DNA of 60,000 nucleotides from NCBI RefSeq assembly GCF_963678635.1, contig NC_087064.1:29802189-29862188 (forward strand), written 5' to 3'. Made by a program: the position numbers and the translations under genes. The notes under the pieces are model-generated. The model was not told the DNA's origin and did no database searches. It saw only the letters and a list, made by a program, of their open reading frames with translations. This DNA comes from Symsagittifera roscoffensis (taxonomy: Eukaryota > Xenacoelomorpha > Acoela > Convolutidae). Positions 49,507 through 59,000 of the stretch are shown in pieces. Position 1 is the first letter of the stretch, and each line of letters starts with the position of its first letter.

Positions 49507-50561
49507 TCTGGCCTCTCTCCGTCTCTAGTGTCGACCCTCGGTCCCAAACGACTAGACAAGGCCCTCGAGGCAAGGAATGGTGGGTTCGGAGGTGGCCCCA
49601 ATGTGAATTGGGCCGTCTCTAGCAGATCCGCCTCTAGCGCATTTATGTGTCCTTGAAAGACGTCATTCAGCCACTCTGCTCCCCTCGGTCTGTCGAAGTG
49701 GATTCCATCACTGGAGGTGTCTTCAGGGAATCCCGCTTGCTCCATGCGCTCCGACACGTCCAACAATCTGATGGGGAGCACACTCTTCCTGTGGACTTCT
49801 CGGATCACCCCGTTTAGGTTCCGCACCTTCTCGTTCATTTCCAATGCGTGCTGATCGAACTTCATGTTATAAGGGACAGTACATACTGTCAACAGGATGG
49901 GATCCATCTGGATCCTCAGTTCCTCAAGAAGACAGCTCATCTTGTCGTGCAGCCTCTTTACTTTCCTCGCTTCTCCCCTTGATACATCATTCGTTCCGAT
50001 CATCAGGGTCACCGTGTATACTTTTGTCATTCCTAGCATCTCAAGCGTTGCCAATATCTGTGGCGTGGCAGCTCCAGCGAAACTCAAGATTCCTGTCTGC
50101 CAGTGCGATTGGATCCGGGTCAATACCCGCACTAGGCTGTCCCCTATAATCAGGTGGACCGCGCCTTCTGACACACGGGGTGGCGCAAGATATTCCACCC
50201 AGGCTGCATCATGAAAGCAATCCCTCCTGGCCTTCTGTTCCGCATTCCAATCCAGCCGATTGTGCCTGTGGTACCTCTTTTCGGTGTTCTTCTTATAACT
50301 CGAGATCATGACGCTCCTGACCGGCTGTTCCCTCCATGTTGGAGGAAGCTCCGCCCTTGCCGAACTTTCACGACTTCTCTGCCGGAATCTCTCGCTCAGC
50401 TCCTTCAGACGCGATGAGCTGCCGCTCACCTGACTGCCGCTCGAGGTTGGGGTATATCCCGGCAGTACCACATCCATCAGCGGGCGTATGGGTTGCGTTT
50501 CCAAGCTACGCAAGGAGGACGTTGCTTCATTCGGTATCCAGACTTCCAACCCTTCACTCAT
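49470..50561 (-). CDS. X1 SGNH/GDSL hydrolase part of element C
   Basis: A 363-codon frame with HLIIGDSLVR (Ser142), SFAGAA (block II glycine), LMIGTNDVSR (Asn192) and SDGIHF (Asp285/His288): a full SGNH catalytic set, colinear with B X1. About 130 residues of polar linker precede it. The ATG overlaps the stop of the coiled-coil frame as ATGA (50561-50558). In B both parts are one frame, so in C either a small indel split them or the overlap allows re-initiation. The last ~15 codons (RPDCRVPRQWSLRR) run into the X2 region in the wrong frame. Confidence 0.87.
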   Translation of the reverse strand: MSEGLEVWIPNEATSSLRSLETQPIRPLMDVVLPGYTPTSSGSQVSGSSSRLKELSERFRQRSRESSARAELPPTWREQPVRSVMISSYKKNTEKRYHRHNRLDWNAEQKARRDCFHDAAWVEYLAPPRVSEGAVHLIIGDSLVRVLTRIQSHWQTGILSFAGAATPQILATLEMLGMTKVYTVTLMIGTNDVSRGEARKVKRLHDKMSCLLEELRIQMDPILLTVCTVPYNMKFDQHALEMNEKVRNLNGVIREVHRKSVLPIRLLDVSERMEQAGFPEDTSSDGIHFDRPRGAEWLNDVFQGHINALEADLLETAQFTLGPPPNPPFLASRALSSRLGPRVDTRDGERPDCRVPRQWSLRR

Positions 50562-51265
50562 GTGTTCTCGCGGTCAAGGTTGAACCGTCCTCTTGCCCTG
50601 GGGGCTTCATCCACTTCCATGCGTGACTCTGGCCTCGAGCTGGGAACCACTCGCTCCTTTGGCCTGGCTCCCTTCTGTGCATCAAGTTCACGTTGTCGTT
50701 GTTCTATCCTCTCCATCTCCGACTTCAGTTGCTCACAATTCGCGGCATTCTCCCGCACCCTTAGTTCCTGCTGTTGTTCAGCCCGCAGCATCTCAAGCAA
50801 CCTCAGAGTCTGATCTCGTTCGATGACCGCCTGGTCCCTTTCCAGCTGAGCCTTTTCCCGATCCAGCTTTGCCTGATCCAGAGCGAGGTTCGCCTTGTTC
50901 CTTTCCCTCTGGGTCTTCTCGAGCTCTTTCTTTAGAACACCAAGATCCGGATATGCCTCAGTCGTCTGTTGCGCTCGCGTCATCGATGGCACCTTACTCG
51001 AGCTCTGGCCCGTCGATCTTGCTGATGGCCTAGTTGGTAGTGGGAATTCTCCTGCGCCATATTCGGTATTGTTACTCAGGCCAGGATTCCTTGCCAAGTC
51101 AAAGCCCCTTACTCCTCCATCCACATTCCAAGACAACCATCGGGTCTGTTCCCGATTTGATATTCCCTCGGTGGTGTAGCCGACCATCAAGACAGCCTCC
51201 GTCGCAGACTCCCTGCACTCACCCTGTTCTTCCAACAGGAGGATGTCATTCAGCATTACCGCCAT
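50558..51265 (-). CDS. X1 N-terminal coiled-coil part of element C
   Basis: 235 codons from the ATG at 51265. EAVLMVGYTTEG...DLARNPGLS aligns with VVLMLAFGEFG...DLAREPGLG of B X1. A very regular coiled coil follows (KKELEKTQRERNKANLALDQ to about residue 205), which suggests oligomerisation. Compared with B, about 55 N-terminal residues are missing. The sequence upstream holds a 12-bp direct repeat (GCGTCTGTACAG twice, near 51300-51330), so the true start may be further up in another frame. Confidence 0.8.
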   Translation of the reverse strand: MAVMLNDILLLEEQGECRESATEAVLMVGYTTEGISNREQTRWLSWNVDGGVRGFDLARNPGLSNNTEYGAGEFPLPTRPSARSTGQSSSKVPSMTRAQQTTEAYPDLGVLKKELEKTQRERNKANLALDQAKLDREKAQLERDQAVIERDQTLRLLEMLRAEQQQELRVRENAANCEQLKSEMERIEQRQRELDAQKGARPKERVVPSSRPESRMEVDEAPRARGRFNLDRENT

Positions 51266-51916
51266 TCTCTCGTCTATCTGGGTATACTCCCGGTCCCTCA
51301 GGCGTCTGTACAGCTCATCGGCGTCTGTACAGAGTGGGCTTCTTCAGGGCCGCGGGCATGGATTTCCAGAACCTGTCTGCCATTTTCTGTGACTTCGGGA
51401 TGTGTTCGAGTATTAACCAGCTCAAGAATTACCTTACCGACTCAAGAATTACCTTACCGACTCAAGAATTACCTTACCGACTCAAGAATTGACCAACTTA
51501 AGAATTCTCTAGAAATGTCTCCTTGCAAATACTTGCTGCAGGTGTCGATTATCGCAAGTTCAATCAAGATTTCCCTTTCTGTCTCTCGCTTGAGTATAGT
51601 TGGATTTTCAACTTTGTTTATCAAACTTGATCTGAAAACAGAAACCATGTTAAGACTTAATATGTCATGTTCCTAACCTAGAAACCCCCCTTTTACCATT
51701 ATGGTTAAAATCTTATCATTTTCATTCCACTAAAAACAATTCAATTGGAATTTCCTTAAAAGCATGCAGATTCATTTTATGTTCGAGCACCGTTAATCCT
51801 TCTAAAATCAATTGTCATGCCAATCGCGTCTTAAGATCCCTTTACCTGTGCCGCACCCCAGTACCTAACTCAAGACTCCTCCCTCACGCCCAACTCGAGA
51901 CCCCCGTGTGCCCAAC
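51266..51916. other. Spacer between pol and X1 in element C, with 20-bp tandem repeat
   Basis: About 650 bp. It contains three exact copies plus a partial copy of CTCAAGAATTACCTTACCGA (51421-51490). The rest is AT-rich without a gene. It is in the same place as the 20178-20669 spacer of B but not similar in sequence. Confidence 0.75.
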
Positions 51917-54900
51917 TCAGGCGATGCTCAAGTAGTATTTCTTGTGAAGATACACCATTATCTCAGTTTCCGCGAAGACTACGTGTAGGATAGCGTACAA
52001 TTCCCTTGAGCTCAGTTTGCCCCTGTTTGGGTCATACACCGGCATTGAGACCTCCGTTATTCCTCTTTCAATCATGAAGTCTCGTAGTCTTGTTATTGCC
52101 AACATCACGTGTTCGGGATCAATTGTGTTCCTGTCATTGACCCTCGTCACTAGGAAGCACAGATATTTGCCCGGGACTTGTGCTACTGATGGTGGAAGCG
52201 CTGCCATCCCTCCCAGTCCTGGTCTCTGTCTGAACAGAAACTCCACATTCTGGTACTCCCTTTTGAAGTCAGCTTCCAATCTTGATTTGAAACTCATGTC
52301 CGCCGTGACGCAGATCGCGCTAGTCCTGTTTGACAGGATGAAGTCGCTATCCGTTATCATGATGTTTTCCGAGTACTCATTGGGTATTTCAAACTTCGTT
52401 TTGAAATTCCGACCTATGGTAGGCTCTGGCTCTTCTTCCAGTTCCAATTCGCTTGTTTCTCTCACTTCCTTGAGCTTCTTTATCATCAAATTTTCGGTGT
52501 GGGTAAGTCCTACCCCCACTCCCCGGACAAAAATATTTATCGACGTCCCCGTCGATGTTGTCGGGTCTGAATTGTCCGGAGGGATGTCCAGTGGCCTGTC
52601 TGTTGCCGTCCATGCGAAAAGAGGGTCCTCTGTCTTCGTATAATTTGCCGATGACACGTCGACTTGTTGAATGCTTTGTCCTTCGTGGCTCTCGTCTTTG
52701 ATATCGCGCATCCACTCCAGTATCCTCAAGTTCGTGTTCTCCCTCCTCTCTATCTCACTCTGTTCGAGATCCGTCTCCAATTCTGGTGTCGAGTAGTCTT
52801 CCTGCGGATAGTGTCCACCATCGTCAATGACCTGCCATTCCTCTTCGGCTTCCAGTTCGCCTGCACTCAGTAGTTCCTCGCCCAATTTGTCTGGCTGTAT
52901 CTTATCGATCAAGAAGTCATCCCCGTATCTGTTGTACCTCATGCTGGTCCGTTTACGATTGCCAGTCCTGGTCCCCGGTGGTATTGGTCGATCTGGCTCC
53001 ATCCACTTCGGCACCTCATCTTGCTCCGGGTCGTTCCAGTCTTCTTCTACAAACGATCCTGCTTCAGACCCCACCTCTATCTTTTCATTGTCGTCCAAAC
53101 TCAAGTTCTCATTACCATCATTTTTCTCTCTGGTGCCTTTTTCATTCACTTCACACGCTGGCTCTACCACCAGGTACTCGAGACCCTCCATGTCTTTCGA
53201 TATGCACCAGTCCTCCGGGGACGGAACGTGAGGCTTCAGATTTTCATTATGTGCTGCTCGCCCAGTGCTCAAGCGGTAGAACCGTCCTTGTTGATGAACT
53301 TCCGTTATCATGAATGGTCCCCTCCACTTCTTGAGTAGTTTCTTCATTCCCTTGGGCGGTATGACATTTTGAAAGACCCACACGTATTGGCCCACCTCAT
53401 ATGGCCTTGCTTGTAATATTTTTTCGTCAGATTTTCTGCGTTGCCTCATTTGCGCTTGCGCCGTGTTCCTCCTGCATAGCTCGTTTAGCTCTTGTTGTCT
53501 TTTGATCGCTTCTTTCACGTATGCCTGAGGCGACGTCCTTTTCCCCTCGTATTCCGGGTAAAAGAATTTCAGAGGCATTGCTCTCTCCCTGCCCGTCAAC
53601 ATCATGAAGGGACTGATGCCCGTCGTTGAGTGCTGTGTACTGTTGTAGGCCCCTACTACCTGTGGCAGGTATTTATCCCAGTCCGTCATGTATCTTGAGC
53701 AGTACACCCTTAACATGTTGACCAGTGTCCTGTTCTGTCTCTCTACCAACCCGTTGGTCTGTGGATGGTAGGTTGTCGAGTGTGCTTGAGCAATGTGCGA
53801 TCTCCTCATCAATTCTTTTGTCAAGTCCCCCACAAAAGCTTTGCCGTTGTCCGACTGGAAAGTCATTGGACAACCATACCGCGATATCCAATGCGTTATC
53901 AGATGATCACATGTCTCCTCGGCCGAGGCTGTCTGGCACGGAACCGCTTCCGCCAACTTTGTGAAGTGATCTATTATAACCAGTATCTGGTTATATCCCG
54001 ACTCCGTCATGCAGATTTTTTGATGGTCTATCTGCACCACTTCATTGAACTCTGAGCTCTCGACGGACTTGAGGGGAAACTTCATCTTCCTTGGGTCTTT
54101 TACCTGGAGGCATGCCAAGCAGGCATTCACCCATCTCTCGCAAGCTTTTCTCATTCCTGGCCAATCAAACCTGTGAAGTATCCTTTGCTGTACTTTATAT
54201 ATCCCCTGGTGCCCCATCTGGTCGTGCGATCTGAAAAGCACCTCCGTTTGATACAATTGTGGCAGTATGATGAGGTTGTGTTTGTGTAATACCTTCTCCT
54301 CATCTTTCCTCTTGCATGCTACCACCCTATCAGCTGTGTGGTAGAGTAAGTCTTTCTTCTCTTTGTAGAACTGGCTCAAGATCTTGTAGCTGTCTTCCTC
54401 GAGTTCCCCCTTCTCCTTGACCCCCGACTGGATCCATTTGGAGAGGTTACTTGTCATTTTGTCATTCTTTTGGGCTCTTATTAGGTCTGACAGCCTATAT
54501 CTTGCCTTGACATGCTCCTTTAGCGCCATGATCTGTCCATTCATCTCACCAGGGTTGTGGATGTCATCACTCAGCTTCACGCATATCATCTTTTTCACGA
54601 TTTTCATATCATCTTCTGGCACCAGATTCGTTCTGACGTTTGAGTTGCATGATAATTCCCTGAATGGCTTCCTTGAAACCGCAATTTTCTCAAGTTCTTC
54701 ACCACCTCGTATCTCCTGTACGTCCAGATTGTACTTTCCTGAAGATGGATCCGTCTGTAACTCCCTGTCGTGGTGCCTTGTCTTCTCTTCCACCAATATC
54801 ATGCACAGACTGTCTTGGTTTTCGCTGCTCTCATCCGAGTCTTCATCCCATTCTTCACGCTCCCCGGACAATTTTCCTTCTCCGGTTTCTTCTTCAGTGA

Positions 54901-56083
54901 ACATGGAACACTCCCCGGACTCTTGACCTAGTCCCAGGTGTTCAGTATCTTCTTTGAACGTCACTTTCTTTTTCCTAACCTTGGTCTGCTCCAGAATGTT
55001 TTCGGGGATTTTGTCAACTAGTGACCGCACGACATCTTTGTTGTCAGTGACGCTTCCTCTTGAGGAGTCAGTATTGTTCACTGTTTCTTTTCTCCGAAGT
55101 ATAGTGACTTCCAGTTCCTCTTGACCCTTCTCTCGGATCACGGGCTTCTCATCTGATAGTTTCTCGAGCAACCTCATTAAGTCATCATCTATCTGTGCAG
55201 TTCCTGCTTCTACCTGGTTAAGATCATAGCCTTTTGCCTTGAGCGTCTCCCTCACGATCTTCGACTTTAGTATTATTTCTATCGGAATCCTTCTGCTCTT
55301 CTTCAAGATGGTCTTTTCTGGAGGTTCTTTAGGTAATTCAGGATGATCTTCAATCGGTTTGCCTGATTTGTCCAGCCATCTCGTGAGTGGAAGACTGTCG
55401 TACGTTTCCTTGTCCATGAAGGAGAAGCCATCTTTGATTTCAGGTCTGTCTGCCTCTCTTTGCTCTTGTCTCTCATAGAACTCCGTCTTCTTACTCAAGC
55501 TGTCGGCATTCTGATGTTTATCTCGTGTTCTATGCTCAATTATCATGTTGTATCCGTCCAGGCGAACTATCCACCTCCCAATGTAACTTTGGTCCATTGA
55601 GTACGTTTTCAGCCAGCTCAGTGCTCGATTGTCGACTCGCAACTTGAATGGCTCACTGCCCAGGTATGCCCTGTATTTCTCGACAAAGGTAACCACCGCG
55701 AACATCTCTGCTTTCGGTGCTCCGTACTTCATTTCCGTGTCACTCAGGACTTTGCTCCCGTACGCTATTGGTCTCAAGACTGTCTTCCCATTCCATTCTT
55801 GTTCTTGATGGAGAATTCCAGAAATCGCGACTACCGACGCATCCGTGTCCAGCACGTACATCCCTTTCTCAGTCGGCATACCCAGTACTGGTGCCTCACA
55901 TAGCTCTTTCTTTATTCTCTGGAATGACTCTTCTGCTGCGTTGTTCCACGTGAACTTCTTGCCCTTGTGTCTCATTAATTGTTGCATCGGGTATACCTTG
56001 TCCGCATAGCCTTTGATGAACTCTCTATAATAGTTAGCGAAACCCAGGAAGCTCATCAACTGGTGTTCTGTCTTTGGTGATTT
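51917..56083 (-). CDS. Element C pol: RT thumb, RNase H, integrase, tail and macro-like domain
   Basis: Same frame as the upstream gag-pol part and separated only by a TGA at 56086-56084. RT thumb (LMSFLGFANYYREF) and RNase H (VLDTDASV, AEMFAV, RVDNRAL, KHQNADSLS) come first, then a charged spacer with LSGE. Integrase has HHCC (SHDQMGHQG, CLACLQ) and DDE (QIDHQ, SDNGKAF, VERQNR), and a PFMITEVHQ end. An acidic tail follows. The last ~155 residues (about 52384-51917) resemble a macro domain of the TARG1/OARD1 type: a VTADMSF strand, VPGKYLCFLVTR, LTRLRDF-like helix (ITRLRDFMIERGITEVSMP) and a terminal EIMVY strand. The GAGIA-type loop and the GCG segment are replaced (FKSRLEA, VYDPNRGK), so ADP-ribose binding is doubtful. 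Confidence 0.88.
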   Translation of the reverse strand, partial: KSPKTEHQLMSFLGFANYYREFIKGYADKVYPMQQLMRHKGKKFTWNNAAEESFQRIKKELCEAPVLGMPTEKGMYVLDTDASVVAISGILHQEQEWNGKTVLRPIAYGSKVLSDTEMKYGAPKAEMFAVVTFVEKYRAYLGSEPFKLRVDNRALSWLKTYSMDQSYIGRWIVRLDGYNMIIEHRTRDKHQNADSLSKKTEFYERQEQREADRPEIKDGFSFMDKETYDSLPLTRWLDKSGKPIEDHPELPKEPPEKTILKKSRRIPIEIILKSKIVRETLKAKGYDLNQVEAGTAQIDDDLMRLLEKLSDEKPVIREKGQEELEVTILRRKETVNNTDSSRGSVTDNKDVVRSLVDKIPENILEQTKVRKKKVTFKEDTEHLGLGQESGECSMFTEEETGEGKLSGEREEWDEDSDESSENQDSLCMILVEEKTRHHDRELQTDPSSGKYNLDVQEIRGGEELEKIAVSRKPFRELSCNSNVRTNLVPEDDMKIVKKMICVKLSDDIHNPGEMNGQIMALKEHVKARYRLSDLIRAQKNDKMTSNLSKWIQSGVKEKGELEEDSYKILSQFYKEKKDLLYHTADRVVACKRKDEEKVLHKHNLIILPQLYQTEVLFRSHDQMGHQGIYKVQQRILHRFDWPGMRKACERWVNACLACLQVKDPRKMKFPLKSVESSEFNEVVQIDHQKICMTESGYNQILVIIDHFTKLAEAVPCQTASAEETCDHLITHWISRYGCPMTFQSDNGKAFVGDLTKELMRRSHIAQAHSTTYHPQTNGLVERQNRTLVNMLRVYCSRYMTDWDKYLPQVVGAYNSTQHSTTGISPFMMLTGRERAMPLKFFYPEYEGKRTSPQAYVKEAIKRQQELNELCRRNTAQAQMRQRRKSDEKILQARPYEVGQYVWVFQNVIPPKGMKKLLKKWRGPFMITEVHQQGRFYRLSTGRAAHNENLKPHVPSPEDWCISKDMEGLEYLVVEPACEVNEKGTREKNDGNENLSLDDNEKIEVGSEAGSFVEEDWNDPEQDEVPKWMEPDRPIPPGTRTGNRKRTSMRYNRYGDDFLIDKIQPDKLGEELLSAGELEAEEEWQVIDDGGHYPQEDYSTPELETDLEQSEIERRENTNLRILEWMRDIKDESHEGQSIQQVDVSSANYTKTEDPLFAWTATDRPLDIPPDNSDPTTSTGTSINIFVRGVGVGLTHTENLMIKKLKEVRETSELELEEEPEPTIGRNFKTKFEIPNEYSENIMITDSDFILSNRTSAICVTADMSFKSRLEADFKREYQNVEFLFRQRPGLGGMAALPPSVAQVPGKYLCFLVTRVNDRNTIDPEHVMLAITRLRDFMIERGITEVSMPVYDPNRGKLSSRELYAILHVVFAETEIMVYLHKKYYLSIA
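52519..54920 (-). repeat. Internal polypurine-tract-like motifs in C pol
   Basis: GTCCGGGGAG is present at 54911-54920, 54860-54869 and 52519-52528. The first two encode SGE in the RNase H-integrase spacer. The third lies in the acidic tail, is preceded by TATTTTT, and is read in another frame (VRGV). Each is identical to the core next to the 3' LTR. Confidence 0.6.
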
Positions 56084-59000
56084 TCAGGTTAGGACTGCTT
56101 CCACGGCGTCCGAATCAGGTCTAATGCCGTGCTTGTCTACCATCCTGCCCAAGTATTTTATCGAGTCCTTGAGTATCTCGCACTTTGATGGTTTACACTT
56201 TAGCCCCGACCTTTTCATGCATGCGAACACTTCGTCAAGTCTCTCAATGTGGTCTTCCAATGTGGGCGTCGCTATTACCACGTCATCCACGTAGCACATT
56301 ACCAGATTGCCATGATTCTTCGTCACGCCTATCAGCGCGTGTGCCATCAACCGCTGAAACGTGGCTGTGGCGTTGCAAAGTCCAAACGGCATCCGTTTCC
56401 ATTGGAACAGACCCAACTCGCAGGCGAACCCTGTCTTGTCCCTGTCCTGCTTCCTTAGTGGTACCTGCCAAAAGGCCGAGCCTAAATCAAGAGTCGTAAA
56501 AAATTTTGCATCACCTAACTTCGAGAGGCTCTCATCAATCCTAGGTATGGGATAGGCATCCTTCACCGTGACGGAGTTCAGGTATCGAAAGTCACAACAA
56601 AACCTCAACTGGTCGCCTTTCTTTTTGGCCATCACTACTCCACACGCCCACGGTGACTTGGATGGTTCTATCATGTCATACTCTAGTAACGTCTCGATTT
56701 CTTTTCTACACGCCTCCGATTTGCGTGGGGTCATGCGCCTCGCCCCCTCCCTGTGCGGCACCGCGTTCTCCTCTAGCTCAATTTCATGCTCAACGAAATT
56801 ACAACACCCGATATCCGCTTTATGCCTCGAAAAAACTTCTTCGTTCCGCTCTAGTACGTCCTTGATGGCTTCGAGCTGTTCATCTTTCAGTTTGCCCCTC
56901 AAATGTTCAATCTCCGGCAGAACCGGTTTATCAGTTTGCATTTCATCTAGTGTGGGCCGCTCTGGAAAGTTCGAACAGCTCGACAGCCCATCGTCTGTCT
57001 CTGACTTAAGTGATTTAACAAGACCTGAAGAATCTTTTATTTTCTGCAATCGTCTCAAGATACAAATTTTGTCCCTATGATTGGGACAATCAACAACTTC
57101 ATTTTGTTTTGAGTTCTCCGTTGTTTCATATCGGGTTTTAACCGGTAAAGCATATCCCAGTTTCCTCCCTCTCTGTATCGTGATCGGTATATCAAGAGTA
57201 TTCAACAAGACACTGACGCAGAGGCCGCTCTTCGTTGTCGAGAAGGATCTTCCTAAAACAGCAGCACTTTGACTATTAGGATTCGGAACTATACACACTT
57301 GCTTGTTGTCACTTAGTTCATTGTAATTTTTCATCCTCAAGCCTACGATTGCCGCTTCATTCGCCTTTAGCCTCACCCTCCTACTCAAGAATACCGGTGC
57401 TTTGGTTTCATTTGCCATTATTAAATTTACCGGTTTGATTGCGTACCTCCTATCCGGGTTCCGTATCCTGAACATTGCGTTATTTAGATCAATCGTTACG
57501 TCGAAATTCCTGATGAAGTCTCTGCCCAAAATGAATTGGTCAGATTCATCTAGGTTTTCTACCACGAGAAAGCTCATCCACAGGTTACGTTCCCCCAAAT
57601 TGAGGGCTATTATCGGCGTCCTGCCCAGCACCCGAAGTGCCCCTTTGTTTGCAGCTGACAGCGGTATTCTCGAGTCTATCAAATCACCTTTGTCAAAGCC
57701 CATCCGTTCCCAAGTTTCGATTGGTATGACGCTCAAGACTGCTCCCGTATCAAGTAACCCACGCAACTGAGTCTTTTTGCCACTTATGTCTAGCACGTGC
57801 CCTGTCACATCTGCCTCCGTCCCGATGTGCATCGCATCTTCTTCAAGCATGGCGCAGTGTCCAATCGATCTCACTTTCAACTCTTCTTTCCCTACGTAGA
57901 TTTGCCCAATTAGGTCTTCGTCACATGTTATCATTGTCTTGGTATAGATGTTGATTCCATCTATATTTAGCATCACCTCGTGTGGACCATAAGCTTCAGT
58001 ATACCTGTTATCAACACGTACCGACTTGCTGCCCCCTCTCGTGAGTAGTGCTCTCAACGCTCTAGAAGTCGTTTGTGGGCTTATACAACTCAAGTAATCT
58101 GCGTACACGTCAATGTGCATTATTGTCTGGTCGCTCGGTTCGCTCAAGTTTCTGGTTACCTCGTGGCCGCCCACTGTGATTATCGACATTATTCTAGCCC
58201 CGATTTTCGATATGCCGAATGGCTTTCCCGTCACCATTTTTACAGTGTTACAATTCCCGGTCTTTGTCGAGCCCGGTATAGCCTCTGGTGTTGGCTTTGA
58301 TCCAGTTAATGCTTCGTTGAAATTCTGTCTTTCGATCTCCAGCTTTAGTCGTTGCTCTATTTCTTTCGCAGCCAGATCCTGTTTCACTTTGTTAATTGCT
58401 TCCGTCGCCGCTTTCTCATAATTTATCTCTAGAGAGTTCCTGGCTGCGGATTCTATCGCACCCTTAACATGTGTTGCAGCTTTCACTGTTTTCGTCGGCA
58501 ATTCCGTGCTCGGTGCTCCTAAGTTCCTAGGTTCAAACTCGTTTTGTCTGTTCCGCTGATTCTGCACCGCCGCTAATGCCAACTTATGTTTGGGGTGACT
58601 CTGGTCCTTGACCGCTTCCCAGAACAGGGGGCAATCCATTCTGAAGTGCCCTTCTTGGTTACAGAAGAAGCATCTCGCGCCTATCTTGATGATTAAGCCG
58701 CTATAGTACTCGTGTTCCTCCATCTGGCTCATGTCCTCCTCATCCGGTGCGTATCCTAGACTCTTCATGCCTTGTTTGTATGTTGTGCAGTCAGCCACGT
58801 GGTGATCCGCCGACCGGCAGTTCGCGCATGATCTGCGCTTGTCCATGTCATCTCTAGGCTTGTACCATGACGACCTCTGAGGTTGACTTCCTCCTTGCGT
58901 GTTCCTGTTTTCTGAATATGAGTATTTCTTGGGCTTCATCAGCATGTATTCCCTCGATTTCTGTCTCATTTCTTCTGGGGTCGGTGCGCTGTCTTTCGAC

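Larger units (their letters stand above)
44018..49514 (-). repeat. Tandem duplication in C accessory region, copy 2 (5497 bp)
   Basis: Starts at the same CCAGATCTTC as copy 1 and ends at the same CTGGCCT. It is joined to X1 on its upstream side. It carries at least four nonsense changes and two frameshifts relative to copy 1, but keeps the hairpin region missing there. Confidence 0.9.

Noticed and set aside
51421-51490. CRISPR-like direct repeats
   Set aside because: The units abut without spacers, and the whole window is eukaryotic retrotransposon DNA.
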